Part shown: positions 6,542-13,389 of the stretch, piece after piece | Layout of the letters: the number at the start of each line of letters is the position of its first letter | Numbering within the stretch: the stretch's first letter is position 1 | Source: CAZFBR01 sp035353495 [NCBI: uncultured bacterium] | GTDB lineage: Bacteria > DAOPZR01 | NCBI GenBank assembly: GCA_964517215.1 | Contig: CAZFBR010000031.1 | Span: forward strand, 1-21,332 | Direction of reading: 5' to 3' | DNA: 21,332 bases | Notes under the pieces: model-generated | The model's database searches: none | Seen by the model: the letters and a program-made list of their open reading frames with translations, nothing else | Told to the model about the DNA's origin: nothing | Position numbers and translations under genes: made by a program

Positions 6542-6571
6542 ATCGTACCTGCCCGCCAGCTGGTTTGTCAA
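6542..6571 (-). promoter_or_regulatory. Promoter of the GYF-PilZ gene
   Basis: Minus strand: consensus -35 TTGACA (6571-6566), 18-nt spacer, -10 TACGAT (6547-6542). The predicted start at about 6535 leaves a leader of only ~11 nt that holds little more than the RBS. It is divergent from the pilT promoter about 150 nt away. Confidence 0.6.
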
Positions 6572-6724
6572 TGGGTTTGGCCCGGATGACGGCCGCGGCG
6601 GTGCTGGGGACATGCGCTGGCGCGACCGGATTGTTTCCTGAACCGCGCGCAGCCTGCACCCCGAACTGTGGACGCAGGTTGCACCCTGCCACTAATCGGG
6701 TGCTCAGGTTGGCGGTGGTAATGC

Positions 6725-6752
6725 TTGCATTGTCCGGCGGAAAATGTATAAT
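6725..6752 (+). promoter_or_regulatory. Promoter of the pilT-like gene
   Basis: -35 TTGCAT (6725-6730), 16-nt spacer, perfect -10 TATAAT (6747-6752); start near 6759. The region from 6572 to 6724, between the two divergent promoters, shows no further feature I can support. Confidence 0.7.
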
Positions 6753-6791
6753 CCGCGGCAATGGTGCAGTGCTCGTCACATGGGGTGGATC

Positions 6792-7898
6792 ATGGACTAT
6801 CCGGTTGATCATATTGACAAACTGCTGGGGCCGATGCTGCAGTTCGATGCCTCGGATATTATCCTCAAGGTTGACGCCAGGCCGACGTACCGCATCAACA
6901 AGGCGCTGGTGCCGATGGAGGAAGTGCCGCCGCTGACCGGTGAGGCGATGCGCGCCTATGCCGAGCAGATGATGAAGCCCGAGGAATACCGCCGGCTGCT
7001 CGACGGCAATGAGATCGACCTCGCCTACAACATCCCGGGGAACACCCGCTACCGGGTCAATGCGTTCCTGCAGCGCGGGAATGTCGAGGTGGTGGCGCGC
7101 TGCATCCAGAACAAGATCCGCAATTTCGAGGAGCTGCATCTGCCGCCCATCCTGGCCAACCTGACTTCGGTCCAGCGCGGCATGATCCTGATGACCGGGA
7201 CCACGGGCAGCGGCAAATCGACCACGCTGGCGGCGCTGATCGAGCATATCAACCAGAACCACACCCGGCACATCGTCACCATCGAGGATCCGATCGAGTT
7301 TGTGTATACCGACAAGAAATCGATCATCAGCCAGCGCGAGGTGGGCATTGACACGCTGGATTTCAAGATGGCGCTGAAGCACATGATGCGCCAGAACCCC
7401 GACGTCATCCTTATCGGCGAAATGCGCGACAAGGAGACGGTCGAGGCGGCGATCGCGGCGGCGGAGACGGGGCACATGGTCTTTTCCACCCTGCATACCG
7501 CCGACGCGGCCAAGACCATCGACCGCATCATGGAGTTCTATCCCAAGGCGGAGCAGGACTCGCTGCGCGCCCAGCTGGCGCAGTTTCTCGTTGCCGGCAT
7601 TTCGCAGCGGCTGGTGCCGCGCGCCGACGGGCAGGGGATGGTGCCCGCCATCGAGCTCATGTTCTCGAACCCGATCATCCGCAAGCTGATCCTCGAAAAC
7701 CGCATTGTCAAACTCAAGTCGGCCATCCATCAGGGCGCCCAGGAGGGGATGCAGACCTTCGACCAGGCGCTGGTGGCCCTGCATCAGGCGGGGTGGGTCA
7801 CGTTCGAGGCGGCGGCGGAACGCTGCAGCAAACCGTCGTCGTTCAAGAGTTATCTCGAAGGGTATTATCCCGACATCGACGCCGGCATTCTGGGCTGA
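6792..7898 (+). CDS. pilT: Type IV pilus retraction ATPase, PilT/PilU family
   Basis: A hexameric cytoplasmic ATPase that powers pilus retraction, 368 residues. An N-terminal PAS-like domain (1-105) is followed by Walker A GTTGSGKST (136-144), Asp box VTIEDPIEF (162-170), Walker B VILIGEMRD (205-213) and His box STLHTADAA (232-240), all intact. EGMQTFDQAL (318-327) is typical of PilT/PilU. At the place of PilT's AIRNLIRE retraction motif it has NPIIRKLILEN, and the C-terminus (FKSYLEGYYP) looks more PilU/PilT2-like, so the exact subtype is open. The start is chosen at 6792 because GGGGTGG (6782-6788) precedes it, though with only 3 nt spacing; 6780 (four residues more) is equally possible but has no RBS. 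A more upstream ATG at 6744 would overlap the -10 box. The next gene starts 7 nt after the stop. Confidence 0.96.
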   Translation: MDYPVDHIDKLLGPMLQFDASDIILKVDARPTYRINKALVPMEEVPPLTGEAMRAYAEQMMKPEEYRRLLDGNEIDLAYNIPGNTRYRVNAFLQRGNVEVVARCIQNKIRNFEELHLPPILANLTSVQRGMILMTGTTGSGKSTTLAALIEHINQNHTRHIVTIEDPIEFVYTDKKSIISQREVGIDTLDFKMALKHMMRQNPDVILIGEMRDKETVEAAIAAAETGHMVFSTLHTADAAKTIDRIMEFYPKAEQDSLRAQLAQFLVAGISQRLVPRADGQGMVPAIELMFSNPIIRKLILENRIVKLKSAIHQGAQEGMQTFDQALVALHQAGWVTFEAAAERCSKPSSFKSYLEGYYPDIDAGILG

Positions 7899-7905
7899 CC
7901 GCGGC

Positions 7906-9285
7906 GTGAGCGTGCGTTCCGCCCGGCGCGGGCGCCGTTCTGCGCCGGCGGGGAGGGTGTCGCCGGCGCGGCGTGATCGCAAGGGGCGGGCGATTGCGGT
8001 GTATCAGGAGCACGGCGATGGCGGGCGGCAGTTCGGCCGCCCGGCGGAAGTGCTGCTGATCTTCCCCCAGCCCTATGCCGTCGGCATGAGCAATCTTGGC
8101 TTCCTGTTTGTCTATCGCCGACTGCGCGAATTTCCCGAGGTCAATGTCGAACGCGCGTTCCTTGCCGCAGACGGAACGCTGTCCCGCTCGGTTGAATCGA
8201 ACCGCGAATGGCGCGAATTCCCGGTGCTGGCGCTGAGCGCGGCGTATGAGCCCGATCTGCTGCGCTTTGCGCGCTGGGCCCGGGCGGCCGGTCTTGAGCT
8301 GGATGCCGCTGCGCGCGGCGGCCGGCCGTGGCTGCTGGCCGGCGGCACGGGCACGCAGGTCAATCCGCGCCTGCTGGCCGGTGTGGCTGACCGGCTGGTG
8401 CCCGGGCGCTGGGAGGAGAGTGAGGGTGAGGTGCGCGACTGGCTGCGGGGACTGCTCGGCCTGCCGCCGGCTCCCGTCCCGCTGGCGCCGCCGGCATTGG
8501 TGCATAACACGCTTTTTGCCGCGACGGCGGTTTTTGCCGACACCCTGCTGCTGGAGGTGCAGCGCGGTTGCCGCTGTCGCTGCCCGTTCTGCTGGTATGC
8601 GCATCACCAGCCGGTGGCGCCCCCGCCGGCGGCGGCTGAACTGCTGGCGGCGGTTGATCGCCATCCGGAGGTTCCGTCGGTCGGGCTGGTGTCGGCCTCA
8701 CTGCTCGATTATCCGCAGTTTGCAGAACTGCTTACCGGATTGCAGGCGCGCGGCAAGCGGATCGGGTTCGCCTCGCTGCGGCTGGACCGCCTGACGCCGG
8801 AAATTCTGCGCCTGCTGGCTGATGGCGGGATGCAGACCCTGACTGTTGCCCCGGAATCCGGTGCGGAACGCTGGAAACGGGCGATTGGCAAGCCGTGGCC
8901 GGCGGAACTGCTGCGGGAACGGCTGGCGCTGGCGGTGACGTGCGGCATCCGCCGCGTCAAATTGTATTATCTCTATGGCTTTCCCGGGGAAACTGCGGCT
9001 GAACGAAGTGCCACGGTTCGGGAGATTGCCGGAGCGGCAGCGGCGTTGCATCGCCTCGCCGGGCTGGAGGTTACGTTTAATCCACTGACGCCAAAACCGG
9101 GGACCCCATGGGCTGATGTGCCATTGCCTGCGCTGGCGGTGGAACATGAGTTGCGCCGGGAGGTTGGTGCCTGCCGTGAACTGGATGAGGTGGCTGTTGA
9201 GTGGGGGTCGCGTCGCGAAGCGGAATTGCAGGTTCGCCTGGCCCTGGCCGCGGACAACCTTGCGGCGCTTTGCCCTGCCGGTTGA
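7906..9285 (+). CDS. Radical SAM protein with B12-binding-like N-terminal domain (TIGR03960-like)
   Basis: About 459 residues with a GTG start. The N-terminal part has the fold signature of the uncharacterised radical-SAM group related to YgiQ/TIGR03960: AEVLLIFPQPYAVGMSNLG (residues ~48-66), LALSAAYEPD and LLAGGTGTQVNPRLLAGVAD. This looks like a cobalamin-binding Rossmann domain without the canonical DxHxxG, so B12 may not bind. The radical-SAM cluster is C222-C226-C229 (CRCRCPFC, with an additional Cys224 in between). The later strands are FASLRLDRL, LTVAPESGAERW and KLYYLYGFPGET. The substrate is unknown; TIGR03960-type proteins are often fused or linked to a DUF2344 partner not seen here. 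The start is uncertain: GTG 7906 lies 7 nt after the pilT stop without an RBS, while GTG 7957 directly abuts GGGAGG. Co-transcription with pilT is likely. Confidence 0.85.
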   Translation: MSVRSARRGRRSAPAGRVSPARRDRKGRAIAVYQEHGDGGRQFGRPAEVLLIFPQPYAVGMSNLGFLFVYRRLREFPEVNVERAFLAADGTLSRSVESNREWREFPVLALSAAYEPDLLRFARWARAAGLELDAAARGGRPWLLAGGTGTQVNPRLLAGVADRLVPGRWEESEGEVRDWLRGLLGLPPAPVPLAPPALVHNTLFAATAVFADTLLLEVQRGCRCRCPFCWYAHHQPVAPPPAAAELLAAVDRHPEVPSVGLVSASLLDYPQFAELLTGLQARGKRIGFASLRLDRLTPEILRLLADGGMQTLTVAPESGAERWKRAIGKPWPAELLRERLALAVTCGIRRVKLYYLYGFPGETAAERSATVREIAGAAAALHRLAGLEVTFNPLTPKPGTPWADVPLPALAVEHELRREVGACRELDEVAVEWGSRREAELQVRLALAADNLAALCPAG

Positions 9286-9345
9286 CTGGAAAATCGACCG
9301 ACTGCGCGGGGCTGGATTTCAGGTAAAATAAGTTACAATATCCGC

Positions 9346-9374
9346 TTGACAAATATGCCCATATAAGTTACCCT
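9346..9374 (+). promoter_or_regulatory. Sigma70-like promoter of the pilM-to-pilQ-like operon
   Basis: Consensus -35 TTGACA (9346-9351), 17-nt spacer, -10 TACCCT (9369-9374); start near 9381. It lies in a locally A/T-rich stretch and is the only good promoter before the long pilus run. The ~109-nt leader to the ATG at 9490 contains a 22-codon open frame (9419-9487) but no stable terminator. Confidence 0.68.
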
Positions 9375-9489
9375 TGACTTTCGCACAGCGGTTTTGGTGG
9401 TTGCGCGTCGCGCTGACGATGCGTGAAACCAAAGCAACTGGCGGCTTCGCGCAGGTCGAATACGGCAGGTTACGGGTGGCGGGATAGCT

Positions 9490-12198
9490 ATGGGTCTTTT
9501 CGGCCGGAAAAAGCAGATACTGGCGTTGGACATCGGCAGCCATGCGATCAAGTATGCGTTGCTGCAGAATGTCGGCAAAGAGGGCATCAAGGTGCTGATG
9601 GCCGGGCGCAAGAGTGTGCCGCCACAGGAACCGGGTGCGGCGGAGACCGAGAGCCAGACCGTGGCGCTGAAGGCGCTGGTCGCGGAACTCGACCTCGTCA
9701 AGAAGAAACTGCACCAGGTGGTCTTTGCCCTGCCGTCGTCGCTGGCGATTGTGCGCTTTGTCAAGCTGCCGCCGACGCCGGCGGATCGCGTGCGCGCCAT
9801 TCTGCGCAGCGAAGCGGAACAGCATATCCCGTTCTCCATCGACGACGTCGCCATGGACATCCAGATCGTCCGCTCCGACGACAAGGGCGTTGAGGCGATC
9901 ATCTGCGCGATCAAGCAGGAAAAAGTCGACGATTACGTCAACATGGTCACCGTGGCCGGACTCAATCCGGAAGTGATCGATATTTCCGCGTTTGCGCTGT
10001 TCAACATTTTCCGCTTTACCGAAGGGGAAAAGCTGCAGGCGCTGGCGGCGCCGCTTGAGGGCGGCAGCACGCCGGAGGAGCCGACCGTTGCCCTGCTGGA
10101 TATGGGGGCGACGACGACGGACATCAGCGTCTGCCAGGCCAATCGCCTGATGCTGACGCGCAGCGTGGCGATTTCCGGCAACAGTCTGACCGAAGCGGTT
10201 TCCCGGCGGCTGAACTGCTCGCCGCTGATGGCGGAACGCTACAAGCGCCAGCAGGCCAAGGCGCGGCTCGAATCGACGGAAGTGAAGCAGGAGGAGAAAA
10301 AGGGGTTGCTGGCGATGGGCGGACCCGGCGGGCCGGGTGTGCCGCAGGCACCGGCGGCGCCGAAACTGTCGCTGGGCGGGCCGAAGGCGCCTGATGCCGC
10401 AGTAAAGGCGCCGGGATTGCCGGCGCCTGCCGCGCCTGCCGCGCCGAAGGCACCGACGATTCCCCCGGGTCCGGCGCAAGCGGAAAATGCAGCTGCCCCC
10501 AGCGTTCCGCCGCCTGCGCCGGCAGTGCCGGCGGCACCGAAAGCGCCGGCGGGTTTGCCGATGCCGGCTGCACCGGCGGCACCGAAAGCGCCGGCGGGTT
10601 TGCCAATGCCGGCTGCCCCGGCGGCACCGAAAGCGCCGGCGGGTTTGCCGATGCCGGCTGCCCCGGCGGCACCGAAAGCGCCGGCGGGCTTGCCGATGCC
10701 GGCCGCACCGGCGGCACCGAAAGCGCCGGCGGGTTTGCCGATGCCGGCTGCCCCGACGACGCCGCAAGCGCCGGCGGGCTTGCCGATGCCGGCTGCTCCG
10801 GCGGCGCCGCAAGCGCCGGCGGGCTTGCCGATGCCGGCCGCACCGGCGGCACCGAAAGCGCCGGCGGGACTGCCGATGCCGGCTGCTCCGGCGGCACCGA
10901 AGGCCCCGGCTGCTCCGACAGCACCCGCGGCACCGGCCGCACCTGCGGCGCCACCGACGCCGCCGGCTGGCGGGTTCAGGCTGGGCGGTCCGAAACCGCC
11001 GGCGCCGGCGGCGCCGGCAGCACCGGCCGGGATGAGCAAAATGTTGGGGAGCAAACTGGCCGGCGATACGGCCACGACGGGCGGCGCCAGCGGCTTGCGC
11101 ATCGCCAAGCCGAAATCCGCGGAACCCGATGACAGCACGCCGCCGACCGGCGGCAATTCGGTTGGCGCGGCCAAAGCGGAGGAAAAGGCGGGGAGCGGGG
11201 AAAAACCCAAGGCGGCCGATGATGCCACAGCGCCGCTGGAGGACAAGCGCGAGGAAATCGAAAGCGCCATCAAGCCGATGCTGGATCGCCTGGTGGGTGA
11301 ACTCAAGCGGTCCTTTGACTATTACAAGGCGCAGATCAGCAACGAGGATATCAAGAAGATCTATCTCTGCGGCGGGGGCGCGATGCTGAAGGATCTGGCG
11401 CCGTTCCTGCAGCAGAAGACGGGCATTGAAACGGAAGTGTTCAACCCGCTGGCCAAGCTGGAAGTTGAAGGGGTTGATCTTGGTGTCGAGGCCGGCGCGG
11501 TGTTCGGGCTGGGGCTGCGCGTGGTTGATCATACCTGCGCGGTTGCCATTAACCTGCTGCCGGCGGACATCGCCATCCGCAAGCGTTCGCTGGCCAAGCA
11601 GCGCAATATTTCCATTATGAGCGTGCTGGGTGCGCTGCTGGCGGTTGAAATTGCGTTCGCCGGGTATTGGGTATATTCGATGCGTGCGGATGAACTGGCG
11701 AGCATCGACCAGCAGCTGACTGACCTGCAGACCGTGGTCAAGCAGGTGGCTGACCTGAAGAAGGTGAAGGGTCAGCTGACGGACCGCAAGAACCTGATTA
11801 TGAAGCTGACGATTGACAAGGCGCGCTGGCTGGATGTCCTGACGGAACTAAACCGGATCGTTGAAGAGGCGAATGCGCCGATTCAGCTGACCCAGCTGTC
11901 GTTCGCCAGCAAGGAAGATTGCGCCCTGTCGGGCATCACCAACGATTACGAGGTGGTGGGCAAGCTCAACACGGCGCTGGACAGTTCCGCGTATTTCCAG
12001 GTTGACGGGTTCCCGTCCCCCTCGACGGACGACAAGGATAATGTGCTGTTTACCTTTAAACTGCGGGTGACCCAGTCGCCGGATGCCGAGGAACTGCGCA
12101 AGAAGCTGGAAGCGGCTGAAAGCGAGGCCCCGCCGGCTGATGGCGCGGCGCCACCTCCTGCGGCGGCTGCTCCGCCGGCTGAAGCGGAGGGCGAATAG
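9490..12198 (+). CDS. pilM: PilM-PilN fusion with large Ala/Pro-rich insertion
   Basis: A single 902-residue protein covering two pilus-assembly subunits. Residues 1-~270 and ~584-680 form the actin-like PilM fold: DIGSHAIKYALL (14-25), VVFALPSSLAIVRF, QHIPFSIDDVAMDI, LLDMGATTTDIS (202-213), KIYLCGGGAMLKDL and GVEAGAVFGLGLR. Between the halves sits a ~300-residue Ala/Pro/Gly-rich segment, including eight 15-residue repeats (351-470). PilN starts directly after PilM with its conserved INLLP (687-691), followed by one membrane helix (~707-727), a coiled coil and a periplasmic ferredoxin-like domain, and ends in an Ala/Pro tail. In known systems PilN's cytoplasmic INLLP peptide binds a groove on PilM; here they are covalently joined. 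The frame is continuous, with no stop between the parts. Upstream of ATG 9490 is only a weak RBS (GGCGGG, 9478-9483). PilO follows 2 nt later. Confidence 0.95.
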   Translation: MGLFGRKKQILALDIGSHAIKYALLQNVGKEGIKVLMAGRKSVPPQEPGAAETESQTVALKALVAELDLVKKKLHQVVFALPSSLAIVRFVKLPPTPADRVRAILRSEAEQHIPFSIDDVAMDIQIVRSDDKGVEAIICAIKQEKVDDYVNMVTVAGLNPEVIDISAFALFNIFRFTEGEKLQALAAPLEGGSTPEEPTVALLDMGATTTDISVCQANRLMLTRSVAISGNSLTEAVSRRLNCSPLMAERYKRQQAKARLESTEVKQEEKKGLLAMGGPGGPGVPQAPAAPKLSLGGPKAPDAAVKAPGLPAPAAPAAPKAPTIPPGPAQAENAAAPSVPPPAPAVPAAPKAPAGLPMPAAPAAPKAPAGLPMPAAPAAPKAPAGLPMPAAPAAPKAPAGLPMPAAPAAPKAPAGLPMPAAPTTPQAPAGLPMPAAPAAPQAPAGLPMPAAPAAPKAPAGLPMPAAPAAPKAPAAPTAPAAPAAPAAPPTPPAGGFRLGGPKPPAPAAPAAPAGMSKMLGSKLAGDTATTGGASGLRIAKPKSAEPDDSTPPTGGNSVGAAKAEEKAGSGEKPKAADDATAPLEDKREEIESAIKPMLDRLVGELKRSFDYYKAQISNEDIKKIYLCGGGAMLKDLAPFLQQKTGIETEVFNPLAKLEVEGVDLGVEAGAVFGLGLRVVDHTCAVAINLLPADIAIRKRSLAKQRNISIMSVLGALLAVEIAFAGYWVYSMRADELASIDQQLTDLQTVVKQVADLKKVKGQLTDRKNLIMKLTIDKARWLDVLTELNRIVEEANAPIQLTQLSFASKEDCALSGITNDYEVVGKLNTALDSSAYFQVDGFPSPSTDDKDNVLFTFKLRVTQSPDAEELRKKLEAAESEAPPADGAAPPPAAAAPPAEAEGE
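10540..10899 (+). repeat. Eight in-frame 45-bp tandem repeats inside pilM
   Basis: Eight units of exactly 45 bp, each coding KAPAGLPMPAAPAAP or a close variant. The Met codon of each unit falls at 10561, 10606, 10651, 10696, 10741, 10786, 10831 and 10876. Units 5-7 carry variants (T-T and Q in place of A-A and K). Partly degenerate Ala/Pro repeats flank the array on both sides. Near identity at the DNA level points to recent expansion, and the number of units is likely to vary between strains. Confidence 0.95.
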
Positions 12199-12200
12199 TC

Positions 12201-12803
12201 ATGGCGATGAGCGAAAAAGACAAGAAGATGTTGTTTATCGCCCTGCCGTTTCTTGTGGCAGGTGCGCTCTTCTGGTTCGGGTATCAGGCGGAGGACTCCT
12301 GGTGGAACACCTATGATAAATGGGGCCGGGAAATTGAGGAGAAGGACAAGAAACTGCACGAGGCGATGGAGCAGGAAAAGAACCTCGATGCGCTGAAAAA
12401 TGAAGTCGAGCAGATGCAGAAGGAGCTGGAAATTGCCGACCGCCTGTTGCCCAAGGAAAATGACGTGCAGGGCCTGCTGACCAAGATCCCCGAACTGGCG
12501 GTGCAGGCGGGCGTGCCGAAATCGGCGATTACCAGCATCAATTTCAGCGGGCAGAACATGCATGAGACGTACAAGGAGTGGCCGATTGCCCTGCAATTCA
12601 AGGAACTGACCTTTGCACAGATGGTTGATATGCTCAACCGTTTCGATAATTTCGAGCGTCTGCTGGATGTGGTTAATCTGCCGCTCGCGATGAAATCGGC
12701 GGATGACAACACCATCGAGTTGGTGTTCAAGATTAACGTGTACGTCTTCAAGGAACAGGCGCCGGAAGGGGAAACACCGGAGGGCGGGGAGAATAAGCCA
12801 TGA
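12201..12803 (+). CDS. pilO: PilO-like type IV pilus inner-membrane alignment protein
   Basis: A 200-residue bitopic inner-membrane protein. It has a short charged N-terminus, a membrane helix (~10-28), a coiled coil (~38-82, with EKDKKLHEAMEQEKNLDAL-like heptads) and a periplasmic ferredoxin-like domain (~85-185). The latter carries the PilO-type pattern LLTKIPELAVQAGV followed by FKELTFAQMVDMLNRF and FERLLDV. PilO pairs with PilN to form the periplasmic frame that links the cytoplasmic motor to the secretin. The start at 12201 has GGAGG 10 nt upstream (12186-12190), inside the end of pilM-N; 12207 is a less likely alternative. The stop overlaps the next ATG (ATGA), showing tight coupling. 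Confidence 0.9.
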   Translation: MAMSEKDKKMLFIALPFLVAGALFWFGYQAEDSWWNTYDKWGREIEEKDKKLHEAMEQEKNLDALKNEVEQMQKELEIADRLLPKENDVQGLLTKIPELAVQAGVPKSAITSINFSGQNMHETYKEWPIALQFKELTFAQMVDMLNRFDNFERLLDVVNLPLAMKSADDNTIELVFKINVYVFKEQAPEGETPEGGENKP

Positions 12804-13387
12804 ACATAAGCGTGGGAGAGCTCTGGGCAAAAATCCAGAATTATGTTGACCCCATTCTGGCCGGGATTATTACCCTCACCGTGCTGAATCTCGCCGGGAT
12901 GGGCCTGGCCTATTACGTGACGGAACTGCCGCCCAATCCGCATCCGAAAGATCCGGTGGTGGCGGCGGAAGTCAAGCCGTATGAGGCCTTTTTCTCCGAC
13001 GAGGCGAAACCGCAGGATCTGCCGGAAAAGTATGAGGGGCTGCTGAGTGTGAATTTCTTCGATAATGAAGTGGGTGGGTCAACCATTGGTCCGCCGCCGC
13101 CGATAGTGCCTGACAGCACCGGTAGGGTGCCGCCGCCGGCTGCCACGGAAGAGGAAATCACCGACGTTACCTATCATGGCGGTGTGATCCGCAACGGGCA
13201 GGGGGTCGCGCAGCTGTCGACACCCGATGCCAATGACGGGGCGGTCTTCATGGTGCGGGTGGGCAATGCGATTCCGGGGACGGACATCACCCTGCAGGAA
13301 ATCAAGCAGTACTATGTGGTGCTGTCGCGTCCGGGCTTCAAGAACACCCAAGTGCCGGTGAAGGGCGCTGTGCAGGTGGAGAACTGA
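12800..13387 (+). CDS. PilP/GspC-like periplasmic protein with N-terminal membrane helix
   Basis: A 195-residue protein in the pilP position of a pilMNOPQ-type run. Residues ~18-40 form a membrane helix. A Pro-rich flexible stretch (~43-115) follows, and residues ~120-190 look like the small beta-domain shared by PilP and GspC (VTYHGGVIRNGQGVAQL, VFMVRVGNAIPGTDITLQEI, YYVVLSR). Classical PilP is a lipoprotein. Here there is no lipobox Cys, in fact no Cys at all, so it is anchored by a helix as in GspC of type II secretion. The domain would contact the N0 domain of a secretin-type partner. The ATG overlaps the pilO stop by 4 nt, and GGGGAG lies about 10 nt upstream. The family call rests on position and domain pattern; direct sequence similarity is weak. 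Confidence 0.72.
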   Translation: MNISVGELWAKIQNYVDPILAGIITLTVLNLAGMGLAYYVTELPPNPHPKDPVVAAEVKPYEAFFSDEAKPQDLPEKYEGLLSVNFFDNEVGGSTIGPPPPIVPDSTGRVPPPAATEEEITDVTYHGGVIRNGQGVAQLSTPDANDGAVFMVRVGNAIPGTDITLQEIKQYYVVLSRPGFKNTQVPVKGAVQVEN

Positions 13388-13389
13388 CG

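Noticed and set aside
6525-7982. Upstream extension of the GYF-PilZ frame through the pilT region on the minus strand
   Set aside because: The GYF_2 domain begins right at 6524 with a good RBS; the rest is antisense to the well-supported pilT gene.
10540-10899. Could the 45-bp repeats be a CRISPR array?
   Set aside because: The units are directly abutting, in frame, with no unique spacers, and encode a regular Ala/Pro peptide within a long gene.
9319-11532. A 737-codon minus-strand frame and a collagen-like Gly/Ala minus-strand frame opposite pilM-N
   Set aside because: They mirror the Ala/Pro repeats and the codon bias of pilM-N. The Gly-Ala-Ala pattern is just the complement of Ala/Pro codons.
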